DNA of 64,000 nucleotides from Rhynochetos jubatus. Its lineage: Eukaryota; Chordata; Aves; Eurypygiformes; Rhynochetidae. The stretch lies in NCBI GenBank assembly GCA_027574665.1, contig CM050653.1, positions 37,956,118 to 38,020,117 of the forward strand, written 5' to 3'. The notes under the pieces are model-generated. The model was not told the DNA's origin, did not search any database, and saw nothing but the letters and a program-made list of their open reading frames with translations. Made by a program: the position numbers and the translations under genes. This document shows, in pieces, positions 23,201-34,900 of this stretch (positions are counted from its first letter, which is position 1; every line of letters begins with the position of its first letter).

Positions 23201-25524
23201 TGAGGAAGAGGTTATGATGTTGTCTTCTCCCCCTCTCCAGCTTCTCCTTTCCTAAGAGCTGCAAACACACTCTCTGGGTCCGTCATCACAGTTTCACTGT
23301 AGCTTCCTCTGTTCCAGATGTTTTTCGGGGGAAAGAAACCCCGGCATTTACACTCTGTGTTTGAGGCGGCTGCCACCTTTACTCCCATCCCATCCCAAAC
23401 CACACCTCCAGACAGCACGGCATGGAAATGTCGCTGCAGGTTACCCGCTGTCAACAGGACACGCTGGTGTACGGCGGGTCCCTCCTGGAGCACTGCAGCA
23501 GCCCCTCTGCTGATGCTCAGCCGGGGCACTGGGGACAGGGCACACGGCTTGCAGGAGCATGGTGCGTGGTGATGTCACCATGACCTCACGCCTGTGTGAT
23601 CGGCAGGTTTTATTGGCGCTAAGGCCGGCCAGAAAGGCTGGGCAGCTGCTGTCCAAAAGTGCGCTCAGGCAGAAGCAGCCCCGGCCAGAGGGGCTCAGTT
23701 ATTCGACCGTGGAAAGAGCATCACTTTGGTTCTTAGTAGCTGGGTTTGTTGACAGTTGAAACCAACCAAATCCCACTTCTTATTTTTATTACTAAAGCAG
23801 AACATATCTGCAGGTTTCTGCTGCCAACAAAACGCTGCCACACACGCCTTATCGCACCATGTGTAGACGTACATGTTATTGTCCTGACGATATACTGCAA
23901 GATGGGGCTGCCCTCAAGAGCACTCACCAGACACTACATCACATATTTAATTAGCAATCTTAAAGCAGTGTAAGAAGACTGTTAAGTAAAACGTGTGTAA
24001 AGAGACTGACTGGACTCTCACTAATTCTTACAGTCACAAAAACGATGATTGAGGCAGAGGAGCACATTGCACTTTTGAGAGAAATAATTGCATGTCTTTA
24101 ACACTTAGCAAAACTCGTGCCTCCACATGAAGTTCATGAAGTTATTTTTATGACTGGGGGACAACATGAAGAACAGGATTGTATTTTTCTATAGATTTCC
24201 TTTGCTACTGATATATTTAAGCTATTCACACATGATTTTTTTCCCCCAAGAGGATTATAAACCCTATGTTGAAAGAATTTGTGTACCACATCTTGGGTGG
24301 GGTTTCCAGTGCTGCTGCTGGACCTGTTGCTGCAGGAATGATGCTGAAACAGAGGGAAACTTCGCTGGCAGCCACTGGTGTGCCCAGCAGGTACGAGGGG
24401 GTCCTGCCCTATCCCAAGTCCAGGTTCAGAGCAACCATCTGCCTGCAGCCCGGGACGTAGGTTGGGGAGGGAAGGAGAGGGGCAGTCTCAGCAGTGTCGG
24501 GTGCAAGCAGAAGGATGTGTTTTTTCTGGAGAAGGGGCTGAACGAAATCACTGCAAGAAGCCCAGCTTTGTTGCAGAGGCTGTCCTCGTCCTTGGCAGTG
24601 CAGCTGGTCGCTGTTTTTAACTGCTGTGAAACAGGCTCACCCGTATCAGGCTGTTTTCAATGGTGAAGTCATTCTGCTGCTGAAGTCCAGGAGACTCGCA
24701 AGGCTTTAGCCAAAGGAAGAGAGAGAGAGAAAAACACACCCACTGTGCCACATTCACACAGCACCCAGCTGAGGGAGAAGCGAGACTGAAGGACAAAGGG
24801 CTGCAGCCAGGTCAAGCAATGAAGCATTGCAGTATCCCCCTCTCCACTGGCTGTACCACAGCACCTCTTGGCAGCTGCTCTCTTGAATGGGCACACTGCA
24901 GCTCTGGTGAAGACTAAGACCTGATGCACGAGCAGCCTGCAGTGCCCAGAGTGAGCCACTTTTTTGGCTGCTGTGCTGTCCCTGCTTTTTCAGGGCAGCA
25001 GCTGCTCTGCAGTCTGACAGCGGTTTGGAGGAGGCAGCCTTTGGCACAGACCGCTTGAGGCTGTGAACATGAAGTACTACCCTTGCCACAACAGCACAGG
25101 GCATCTGAGCACACCTCGCTGCCACCCTGATACCCTCTCTGCTGTGACCCCTTACTGAGTTTGGGCTTCCAAAATCACCGTTCCTCATTGCAGCCGGTGA
25201 AGAGGGTGATGCCAGAAAACCAGATGAAACAGTAAAAGAACAGAAAAGAGAAACCAATCTGCCCACCGCTGACCACTCATTTCCTTTGAGTCTTGCAGAT
25301 GATTGTGTACAGCAAAACATTCTTGTTGAGTCCTGTGTCCGTCTGTTTTTGGTGAGGCTGTTCTCTGGCTTATATTTGGAGTCATAAAAAAGAAAGAAAT
25401 GCAGGATGGTCAGGTGCATAACAGCTTTTAAAACAACTGCATTGCAAGGGAGAACCGGAGAGAGGAATGGCCTGAGGCTTCATTGGGTCGATAATCTGAA
25501 GGTCTCTCAAATGGTGGTGGGGAA
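20269..25524. other. Intergenic, no gene recognised
   Basis: Mixed GC content with many short chance frames (for example around 20460-21290 and 24166-24666), none resembling a known family. No exon or RNA gene is supported. Parts may be decayed repeats. Confidence 0.5.
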
Positions 25525-25712
25525 GAATCATAGAACCACAAAATGGTCTGAGTTGGAAGGGACCTTAAAGACCATCCAGTTCCAACCCCCCTGCCATGGG
25601 CAGGGACACCCTCCACTAGACCAGGTTGCTCCAAGCCTCATCCAGCCTGGCCTTGAACACTTCCAGGGATGGGGCATCCACAGCTTCTCTGGGCAACCTG
25701 TTCCAGTGTTCC
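25525..25712 (-). mobile_element. Short CR1 LINE 3' fragment
   Basis: Read on the minus strand it is the CR1 3' end: GGGCATCCACAGCTTCTCTG, CCATGGGCAGGGACACCCTC and TTGGAAGGGACCTTAAAGAC blocks (plus-strand reading), with the terminal tatgatt end at 25526. It is strongly 5'-truncated (about 190 bases) and close in sequence to the copies at 45795, 50500 and 58726. Confidence 0.92.
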
Positions 25713-27225
25713 ACCCCAAGGCTAAGTCAGACCTTGAGGAAGCAGAACTTGGGAAAGCAAAGCTTTTCATAGTTAAAATTGTTTTCTACAGAAGAAAGAC
25801 AGAGCTGGAGGAATTTCCTTGTGCAAGGACATTTCCAGAGTACAGACACTGTTTCCTCACTCTCTGTCAGATAGATACACTGATTTGCTAAAGCCAAATA
25901 TATTGCATTTAGTGAAAAAACCCCACCCATAGTTACATTCTGAGCACTGTTTATGTTAACAATGAGGCAATTAATAACTTGCACCAGAAAAAAATCAACC
26001 ACAACCAAAACCAATCTTGTGCTGTTGTAGCCACTACTTCCCCAAATCCCAGTGCTTCCTCCTGGCATGGCACGTCTGCTTGCATTTGCAACTGCTTCAC
26101 CTGAAGAGGGGAACCCTTGTCCTCAAATATTTTTCCTCAGTTCTTAAGAATGACTGTGGAAGTGATGGCTTCTTGAGCTGATCCTGCGGTGATTTGCAGT
26201 TCAGGTGGCTCTGAACTGCTCTTGGTCTGTGCTGCCAGGTGAGACCCACCTCCCGGCAGACAGACTCAGCACATGCTTTCCTCTCAATAGGCTTTTCAGA
26301 GAAGGAATCCTTTCCCTTGGCTGCCCCTGTGAGCACAGCTGTTCCTTTCAAAGTTTTGGGCTGAAATACAGCTGGCTGAAATGCTCAGTCCCAGCCTAAC
26401 AGTTCTGAAGATCCTGCTAGACCCGGCTTACTTTCACACTCACATGTCCTGTTCATTAGCATTTTCCTTATTTCCTTATATCAAAGATTCACTGTTGTTT
26501 TAAGAGGCAGCTCAAAGCGATTTGCCCTTGTGCGGCCACGGCACTTTGCAGCAGACACGCACGTTTCCATCCGCCCTGCCATGCAGTCTGCGTGCACGTA
26601 TTTCAGCGCCAAAGAATGAGCAAAGCAGGTGGCCAGCAGCAGTGAGTCCTCCCAGATAAGCTGTTCTTTAGCAAAAAGTCAGCTATAGTCCACATTCCAC
26701 AGCAGGAGGTAACATCAGGGGCTCTGCGCGTGAAGCATGGGTGAACTGAGACAAAATCTTAATATTCCAGTTCCTGAGAGGTTTCATAACATCTCCGGCC
26801 ATCTGTCCTTTGGCGTGATCTTGCGGTAAATGCAGCGAGGGCAGACAATACTTTATGCAACAAGGGTTGGCAAGTTCTTCCCCAAAACTGCTCCCTAGCT
26901 CCTAGACTGCACTACGTCAGCTCCAAGGTAGCTCGTGTCACTCAGGCTGTCTGTCCCATTACATCTGTGTGGCAGATGCACATTCCTCTTCTTTAGTGAT
27001 ATTATGCTCAAACCATGTTAAGCAACTACTGTGGCGGTTCTCAAGGAAAATCAGGTTTGTGAGTTCCTTCCCTCAGATTAAAGGGCAGAAAACCAAAAGG
27101 CAAGAAACGAAGGCAGTAATGCAATTAGGAGCTGTCAGCACGGGTCTTCAAGCCTGTGCAAAGGCCAAAGAATCTAGAAAGCGGTCTCCTTGTACACCTT
27201 CCATTTTCAACATGGTCCTTTTATT
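25713..27225. other. Intergenic, no gene recognised
   Basis: Unique sequence without a recognisable exon, repeat family or RNA gene. Confidence 0.5.
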
Positions 27226-27253
27226 TAATTTATAAAAATGATTTTATAAATTA
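27226..27253. repeat. Perfect AT-rich inverted repeat (12-bp arms, 4-base loop)
   Basis: The arm TAATTTATAAAA is followed by ATGA and then TTTTATAAATTA, a perfect reverse complement. It sits at the start of an AT-rich patch (27220-27310) that also has AATAAATA repeats. It could form a hairpin or cruciform, or be a chance product of low-complexity AT sequence. Confidence 0.85.
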
Positions 27254-28809
27254 TTAGAAAACAATAATAAATACATAAATAAATAAATTTATTCAAACTA
27301 CAACATATTTTAAATACATCTGTGGATGATAATGGGGAGGTGAAATCAGGCTAATTATCTATGGATGACTTAAAGGATCCACACAAAACATAGGATTAAT
27401 AAATACGCTTCCATTCTTCAAAGCTGGGACGCGATCCCACCTATCCCTTTCCTGTGCGAGGGGGCATCTCCACGGTGTCGTAGCCCCAGGGAGCACAAGG
27501 CTTTCAAGTTCCCCTGCAAAGACTTTAGATGCTGAGATGAAGCTCTTGGATTTTGTGTGCAGCTTAGCCGCCACCGCGAGTGACCAGCGGCACCTCCGCA
27601 TGTGTTGCGCCTCCAGAAGCTGAGCTGACCGCTGTGCAAAGAGCTGCCCGTCACCCCCCTCTTCCAGCGGGCACTCTCGAGGATGCACGGTGCCTGTGGG
27701 ACCGAGCACGCATTTGCAAAACCACGCGGTGTGCTGGGCAGGAGGCAGCCGTGCATGAAGGACCTGTGCGATGCAAAGCCCTTGGGCCTGGGGCTCTTTG
27801 GTGGCTTCTCTTTCTCAGCCAAACCACCACGCTGTCACAGCTGTGTGAAATGAAGCAAGCACACTTCACAAATTGCTCCTGAGCTTTGGTTCAGTTCTTG
27901 TGCTAACTCTGCCCAGAACTGGAAGCTGCATTATTTCAGAGAAATTTCTATGTGTTCTTCCTTTTTGTCACAGGCTACCACTTCTTTTTCTCAAACAAAA
28001 CGCAGTTCTCCCTTAGTCTGGAAATTTCCCTCAACACCTAAAAGCCCGACCTCTGTCAAACCCTACTGCTATCTGCGGCTGCCTGCGGTATGCAGAACTG
28101 TCAGTAGCACTAGGTGGTTGGTGTGAGCAAAGTGAGGTTTGCAGATGGAGGTTTTAGAGATCAGCTGATGTAGAATGAAAAACCAAGATGCTTGGAGAGC
28201 TTATCTGCGTGTAGAGGAGCCTCAGCAAGTCCTTCACTTTCAAGGTCTCTTCTATGACTGAGACATCACCCAACTGAGCTCTCCATCCACCCCGTTGTCT
28301 GTTTGCCTGCCGATGTCCCTAGTTCTAGACAAAGATACTATTTATTGCTGCAGGTAAAGTCTCACTGATAAAGGCTTTTCTCAGCCTGTGGAAGATGTTG
28401 GCCAGGATGCAAAATTGAGCCTTGACTATAGGCAATAAATTAGTAGGGATGAACCATGACTGTAACTAACTGCAGCTTGCGGAGGAACCTTGGGGCAGCT
28501 CCTGCATTAAGAGGCAGTTACCGGGGGCTTCTCAGCTAAAGTATATTGGTTGCATTTTTTCTGACTTTCATAGAGCCATCCTAACAGCTGGCAAACTGCC
28601 CTTTTTTATCATGCTCATACTCTGCTATCTTTCTGCTGAGGAAAAAAAAAAATCAGGGAGCTGAGTCACTGAAATCATACAAGTCAAAAGTAATTATGTG
28701 GAAATAAATGAAAAAAAAAGCATAAACCCAATAAAAATGGTGCCCATGGAATTAGAAATATTCATCAATCCATAAAAATACAAAGTGTAAACTTCCCTGT
28801 ACTTCAGAT

Positions 28810-28853
28810 ATAATGCAGTTCCTTTTTTTTTTTTTTTTTAATAATGCAGTTCC
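28810..28853 (-). mobile_element. Poly(A)-only retro-insertion flanked by 13-bp direct repeats
   Basis: The 13-base word ATAATGCAGTTCC occurs at 28810-28822 and again at 28841-28853. Between them lie only 17 T and one A. On the minus strand this reads target duplication, oligo(A), target duplication: the signature of a target-primed reverse-transcription event that copied little besides a poly(A) tail. Slipped duplication is an alternative explanation. Confidence 0.6.
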
Positions 28854-28926
28854 TACTAATTGCATGTTGTAGGAGACACCCTGGGATCCAGGAAGGTTCT
28901 TGTGCTGCTTGCTCTGATAGCTGCCC

Positions 28927-28986
28927 TGGCTGGCCACAACCCACGCTGGCTGGCCACAGCCCGCACTGGCTGGCCACAGCCTGCAC
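28927..28986 (+). repeat. Three tandem copies of a 20-bp unit
   Basis: The unit TGGCTGGCCACAGCCCGCAC is repeated three times in a row at 28927, 28947 and 28967, with differences only at a few positions. The copies are nearly identical, so the array may be variable between individuals. It contains no coding frame of note. Confidence 0.9.
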
Positions 28987-31900
28987 TGCCCATGCCCTTC
29001 AGCAGCAGCACTGCCCTTCTCTGCCCGTGTGTTTAAGGAAGTTTTTCTGCGTATTTATAGATTTTATTGATTTATTTTTTTAGGTCTATAAGTAGATCTG
29101 GAGGAAAGAAAAAAGCTCATGAGCCCAGAGATTTGTCTATTTTTGGCAGTGGGACCAGCTGGTTTGACAAGAGCTTCTTGCCCATCTCGCCTGCGCTGGC
29201 TCTGCAGAAGTACAAGGGTGTGGGCTGGGTGCAGTGGGGCGGATCAGCAGTAGGTGGCACACTTGAGTAGGGCTAACCCCTGCCTTCCCCTCAGCAGCCC
29301 AAAAAATCCTTTGCAAGGGACCCCGACAGCCATAGCTGCCTCCCAAAGGGAGGCTGAGCTGAGCATCTGCTCTTCAGCAGACAGATACACCCACATCTAC
29401 ACCGGCTGCAGATGAGCCTGACCACACGGTCAGGTCTTGCATGTGGCTGTAGGCGAATCCAGGCCCCTTGTGCCGATTGCTGGGCACTGGGGAGCTGGTG
29501 CAGTGTGGTTCATCGATGCTGTTAGGACACGACCTTTCTTTTGCCTCTCTCTCTGCTCCCCTACTCCCCAAAGGTGCTCTCGATGGGACCCTGCAGCACT
29601 CCATCCCCCATCCAGTCTGAAGCTCCATCACACCAGCCTGGGACTGGCCATCTTCCCACTGCATCACCTGGCCAGGATGTTTTCTGGGACCCGCGGTCTT
29701 CTCCAGGCAGCTGAGTCTCTCCTGGGAAGCACACGAGAGAGACTAAGTGCTGGCTGTGCCTGCGTGGGTAATTCATGGTTCAGTCTGCGAAGCTAGACTA
29801 AAACCTCGGCAGCAACAGGGTATTTTCAGCTACACTTGAGAAGAAAAACCTTTGGGGTTTGTTCTTAGTGGCAAAGTCAGGAAAACACCCTGTTTGGGAC
29901 CGACAGTGTTTCATGGGGGAAGGCAGAAGGGCGCCCTAATTACCTGCTGGTTTTCTCATTTTTCAAAGTGCAAACATTATTTTAAAGCAAGACCACAAGG
30001 GCAAAACACGAAGAAAGGCAAACCTTGCATTCAGAAGCTGAAACCTCGCATGTCAACTCTTGCTAACATTTCCCCTTCTTTTCTTTTTTCCTTTTTTATG
30101 TTTTTATTTTCCAGATGAAGCTATTTCCTAAATGCCTCCTCCCTCTCACGACTTGGAAATGACTCAGCTGCCCTGGTCCTGCAGGAGAAGCAAGACACCC
30201 TTGCTCCATCGTCCAGGCCTTGCACCTTCGTGCGTCACTGCCCTGGTCCCCAGGCAGGAGGAGTGCCGAAGCCCTGCCTGCAGCTCCTCCAGAAGCATCT
30301 TACTCACAGCGTTTCCAAAGAGAAGGCGTCTCAAACAAGAGGCAGCATCTGGCCAGGTCTGATGGCCAAAAGCATTACATTTACACTTGAGTTTTAGATA
30401 AAAGGATAGCATGTTCTTTCATCACAGCTGCCCCCCAACCAGCCACTTTCACACTGTATCTGATAAAACCCACCTAATGTGACCATATGATGCTTAGGCT
30501 TCAGTGTTCCTTTCCTCACTGATACTTTGCCCTGCCTTGGCCTCCGCACGGGTGCATCCACACTGCTCACTAACCCTGGTGACGGTTGTTCTTAAACATC
30601 CCCGTGAGGCAGGTGATGGAAGCATGCAGAACGCGGCAAAAAGGGATGAAAGAATCTTGCCAGAGCTGCGGTTGTTAAGGTTTTAGGTACTATGGAATGA
30701 CAGTCGCTTGGCTGCAGCAGTATCTCGTAAGATAAGAGGTAAATAACCCTGCTGTAGTCAGCTGGAGTTCAGGTGGAGCAGAGCTTGGATGAACCAAGTC
30801 TTCTTTTCTGTGGTCCTCTGGTTACAAAACTGAGCCTTAGCTCTCAATTCGTAATGCAGAAAAAGCACTATCTGAAATGTAGGTATTTTTGTTTCAATTC
30901 TTCCTCTAGGATTTTATGAAGCTGTCCCTGTAGGTATCTGAGCAACAGGGTATAATTTCGCTTTTTTTTAATGCTGAAAGAGCAATGTCTATTTGTTTCA
31001 GATGATAGCAGAGGAAAAATGTCAAAGTTTGTACCCTGGCTGGTGTATATATCCTGACGATATGTAAAGGAAGTTCAGAAATTTAATTTTAGACGAAAAG
31101 GAAGGGGAAACTTCTGCCTGCCTCCACAGCACATGGCAGGTTTGACTCTTCTGGTTTTCCTGAAGTGCTCTGCAGCTGAATGTAGAGATCTGCTGATACC
31201 TAGCAAATAAAATATGACTAATCAAGATGGGAAGTGGTTTTCCTGCATGTAGGTTGATTTTGTTAATATCTTTCTACCTCAAATGGCAAAGTAATGCTTT
31301 GGAGAAAACATGTTTGTTAAGGTTTTGAGTATATTTCCATTTCGAGGCTGAGACAGCTTTGAGCCTGGGGAAGCAGGGACCTCACCTAGTAAAAGCAGGC
31401 TTCTCAATCCCAGTGTAGCTAAGGCAGAGCGTGAGCTAGCCTGAGAAACTAAAACAGCAGCAGGTTTACTTCTCCGGCTAGAGAGAGCCAGCCAAAAATA
31501 AAGCCACACCTTGGAGAAAACACCACCCCAAGAAGCCTCCGCAGCTCTTGTTCAAAGCCTCAGGGTGGGGTTTTGGCCGGTTGTCGGGTTGCTGTCATCT
31601 TTCATGCCCCGGCAGAGGAGAACGGATGGAGCATTGTACATGCCGTGGCCAACACTTGGGCAGGTTTTCCATCCTCTGGTGAGGTGAAACGCGTGCTCAC
31701 ACCTGGGATACAGCTGTGCAAAGGTCAGGTTGCACAGCTTAAGCTGGTGAGGAAAAGCAGATTTAAAATCAGTGCCTCGCTTTGCCAGCCATCACTGAGC
31801 ACCCGCCTTTGTTGCTTCAGCACAGGGGATCGAAGGCAGGAATTTGAACTGCTGCAAAAAAACCCAAAAAGGCAGAAAGCTTTGTCTGGCCATACATGAA

Positions 31901-34900
31901 ACGGGTGGATACGAGCTGATCTAGTCAAGGCACCACAAAGCAATGCAAGTGAAATCTCAGTTTAAGCCTGGTTACCTCTGTTTATATATTTCCGTATCAG
32001 CTTCATGCCTTCCTCCCATCAAGGCAAGTTAAATTAATATAAGCCACATTTAGTTTGGATTTGGTGTAAGTGTTTGTACACAGACTTCCCTAAAACCTGC
32101 CTTTAAGCTGGCTTGAAGACGAAATACCCTACTCATCTTTTCTAGAAACTGAGTCAAAGCGTCACTGTGTGTTCCTGGAGTGGGAACTGGTACATCTTTG
32201 TTTGCTTCCTGCATTTCCACTCAAGTCATCATGAAACCAAGCGTCAGACCTAGCTGAAATATTACCATTTCACCGTTTCTTCCCCCTTCCCATTTTCCCC
32301 ATTTCCCCTGTTTAGGGGACACCACGAGGAGCTGAAGAAGTGTGGCTGTAATTGTAGCAATGGGTTGTTATCAAAACCTGTACTATTTCACTTATCCCTT
32401 TTTGCTTTCCTTTTCTGCCTGGACAGTTAAATCTGCTGTAATCAGATTTGGGACCCCAGTTTCCATCTTTCTTCCTGAGTTTTTGGCAGTGGAGGTTTCT
32501 TGCCTGAGGCCTTTGGTGACTGCCTAGGTGACGGGGCAAGCTGTCTCGCAGCACAGGAGGTTTGCTCAGCTGAAATACACACAGTGCCCACAGTGGGGTC
32601 TCTTCTCTTTCCCCTCCTTGGATGTGTGACGTTGTGCATGCAGGGCTGGTGATGCAGAACAGGGTCTGCTACACCCAGAGCTCACACATCCAATCAGCCC
32701 CTCTCCTTTAGTGTGGCTCCCTATGGGGTGGTATTTTGGGGACAGGGTGTGTGTGGAAGCCTGGCTGGTCCCACTGAGGCTCTGGGCAGTCTGGGAGTTT
32801 TCCCAGACCCCCTGGAGTAGGACTGCAGAAGGTGCTCATGCACCATTGAGCAATGTGACCCTATGGAGGGTCTCATGCCAGTCCAAAACTGCGTGGCTGG
32901 GGAGAGCAGGACACAAGAGACACCTTAATCTCTGCTGGCAGGTGTTGAGGGCTGGAAAATAAAATCTGTGCTCAGCAAATCACTGTTTCCCAATGAGAAC
33001 CTCAAAGTTGAAACCTCAGGGATGAATCACTTGCCTTTTAAAACCTCTTGGTGTTGCAATCAGTTCTGTGTCTGGGCTAAGGACAAGGATCAAATCAATG
33101 AGGTTGCCAGTTCCTCTCCTTTGGGGTAAATGCAGCACATTCACATGTTGGCTCCCAAATTCCCTGTGTTTTCACTCTGCACCTTTGCCTCAGGAACATA
33201 GTCACCCCAAGAGCCCTCTGCTCGAATCACACCGAGTCGGTGTAAATGATCTGCAGCAGGGATGGGAAGATGACATGAGGCCAGAAAGAAAGCTGCCTGG
33301 AGCATGTCACCCAGGGCTTTGTGCAGCAACCCTGCTGTGGCCAGGGGAGCTGCACCCTGGGGCCAAATCTGACCCTGTGGGTCTCCCTCCTGCTGAGCCG
33401 CAAGGGAGAAAATGAAAAGGGAGGAGAGGGACATGGGAGTGAACTGGGGTCCTGCTGTGGAACTGGAGCCATCGTGATCATCTAAAACATATACTCTTAA
33501 TTCTACTTTTACAAATGAAAACCCAGCAGGAGCTATCTGCGTGGGGACAATCTGGACCTTAATGCATCTTCCTCTTCCCAGTGTTTCCCTTCCCAACTTA
33601 GCTCTGGCCCTCTCCTTCCCACAAACTGTGTTGTAACCTCTACTCCTTGTTGCACTGTGTGTCGCAAAACAAACAGTCCCATGATGACAACGGGGGTCTA
33701 ATACGTGATGATGAACATTCATGGTATTTAAATAGGGTGTGGTTTGGGGTCAGGATCTCAGGCCGGATGCTGGCTCCAAATCCAGCTAACTTGCACGAGC
33801 TCAGAAAAACAGTTTTGTTGGCTCTCTGGAAGAGTCTCCAAAACAAGAGCAATGCTACAGCACAGCCTTGCTGTAGTTGCCCCAGGCTCTCCCATCTCTT
33901 CCTCCTCAATTAATTTGGGCCACTGGAAATGGGATCAGAGCTGAAGCCTCCCATGTCCTGCTGTTCTTTGGGGCTGTGGCTGGATCCTGGGTAGAGGCAT
34001 GAGCTGAAACTGTCCCCAGAAGGCAAAGCTCCTGCAAAGACATCCTCAATTCATCTCTTCCTGAGATACCTCGGCTTATTTTTTAACATTTTCTTTGAGA
34101 AACTGGCAGGTCTTAAGGATATCATAAAAATATTACTGCAGAATGAGCAACTGAGAGTGAGGTGCAAGGTTGGCAGACAAAGAACCTGGGCCAAGGCATA
34201 CAGGAGGAGTTAGGCTTGCTCCCAGGATTGATTACACCCTTGGTTACCAACACCTAGCTGTGGTCCCTTGTCCTCTGCTGGGCACCACTCATGGGCAGGT
34301 CTGACCTTCACTGTACTTTGTGTGGCTTTGGAGAGCTACAGAGCCATGGGAAAAACCACAGTCCTTTCCTGGAGGGACACGGAGTAGCAACTCCAGGGTG
34401 TGCAAGGAGGAGCTGACAAGAGCTGGTAGCAGAGCAGGAGGTGTGCAGGAGTCCTGCCACCAGCTCTGCAGGGCCAGACAGCTACGCAGCTGCGATGCCA
34501 AAAGTGGAAGCCGGGGCACATAGTCAAATAGGCTTTGCACAAAAGGGAACCGGATGCTCTGGGGCCAGATCCTGCTCTCGGTTTACAGCAGGTAAGGTTA
34601 AGCATCAGCTAGTTGCAGAAGACCAGCTCCATACCCAGCTGGCACCCACAGCAGAACTTGTTTCCTTGGGTCAGTGCGGTGCAGCAGATGAGGAAGAGGT
34701 TGCTGCAGCACCTCATGACAAAAAAAGAGAAAGATCAGCTCAAGCGTGTCCAAGGTTAAGGACTGTGCAAGACATTTGCTCCTATCACCTGCTTTCTGTT
34801 TCCCTCTTCATGCCATGTTGCCCATCCCACCCTGTCCTGGCTGCCCGTGGCCTCCATGGATCTCCCCACACTGTGCCCCGAGTTCGTACTCCTTTTGCTT

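Noticed and set aside
24754-25419. 221-codon minus-strand frame
   Set aside because: No ATG-led domain, no family resemblance, and no conserved splice context; chance frame.
33141-33722. 193-codon minus-strand frame
   Set aside because: No known domain and no ATG context worth calling; a chance frame in GC-moderate DNA.
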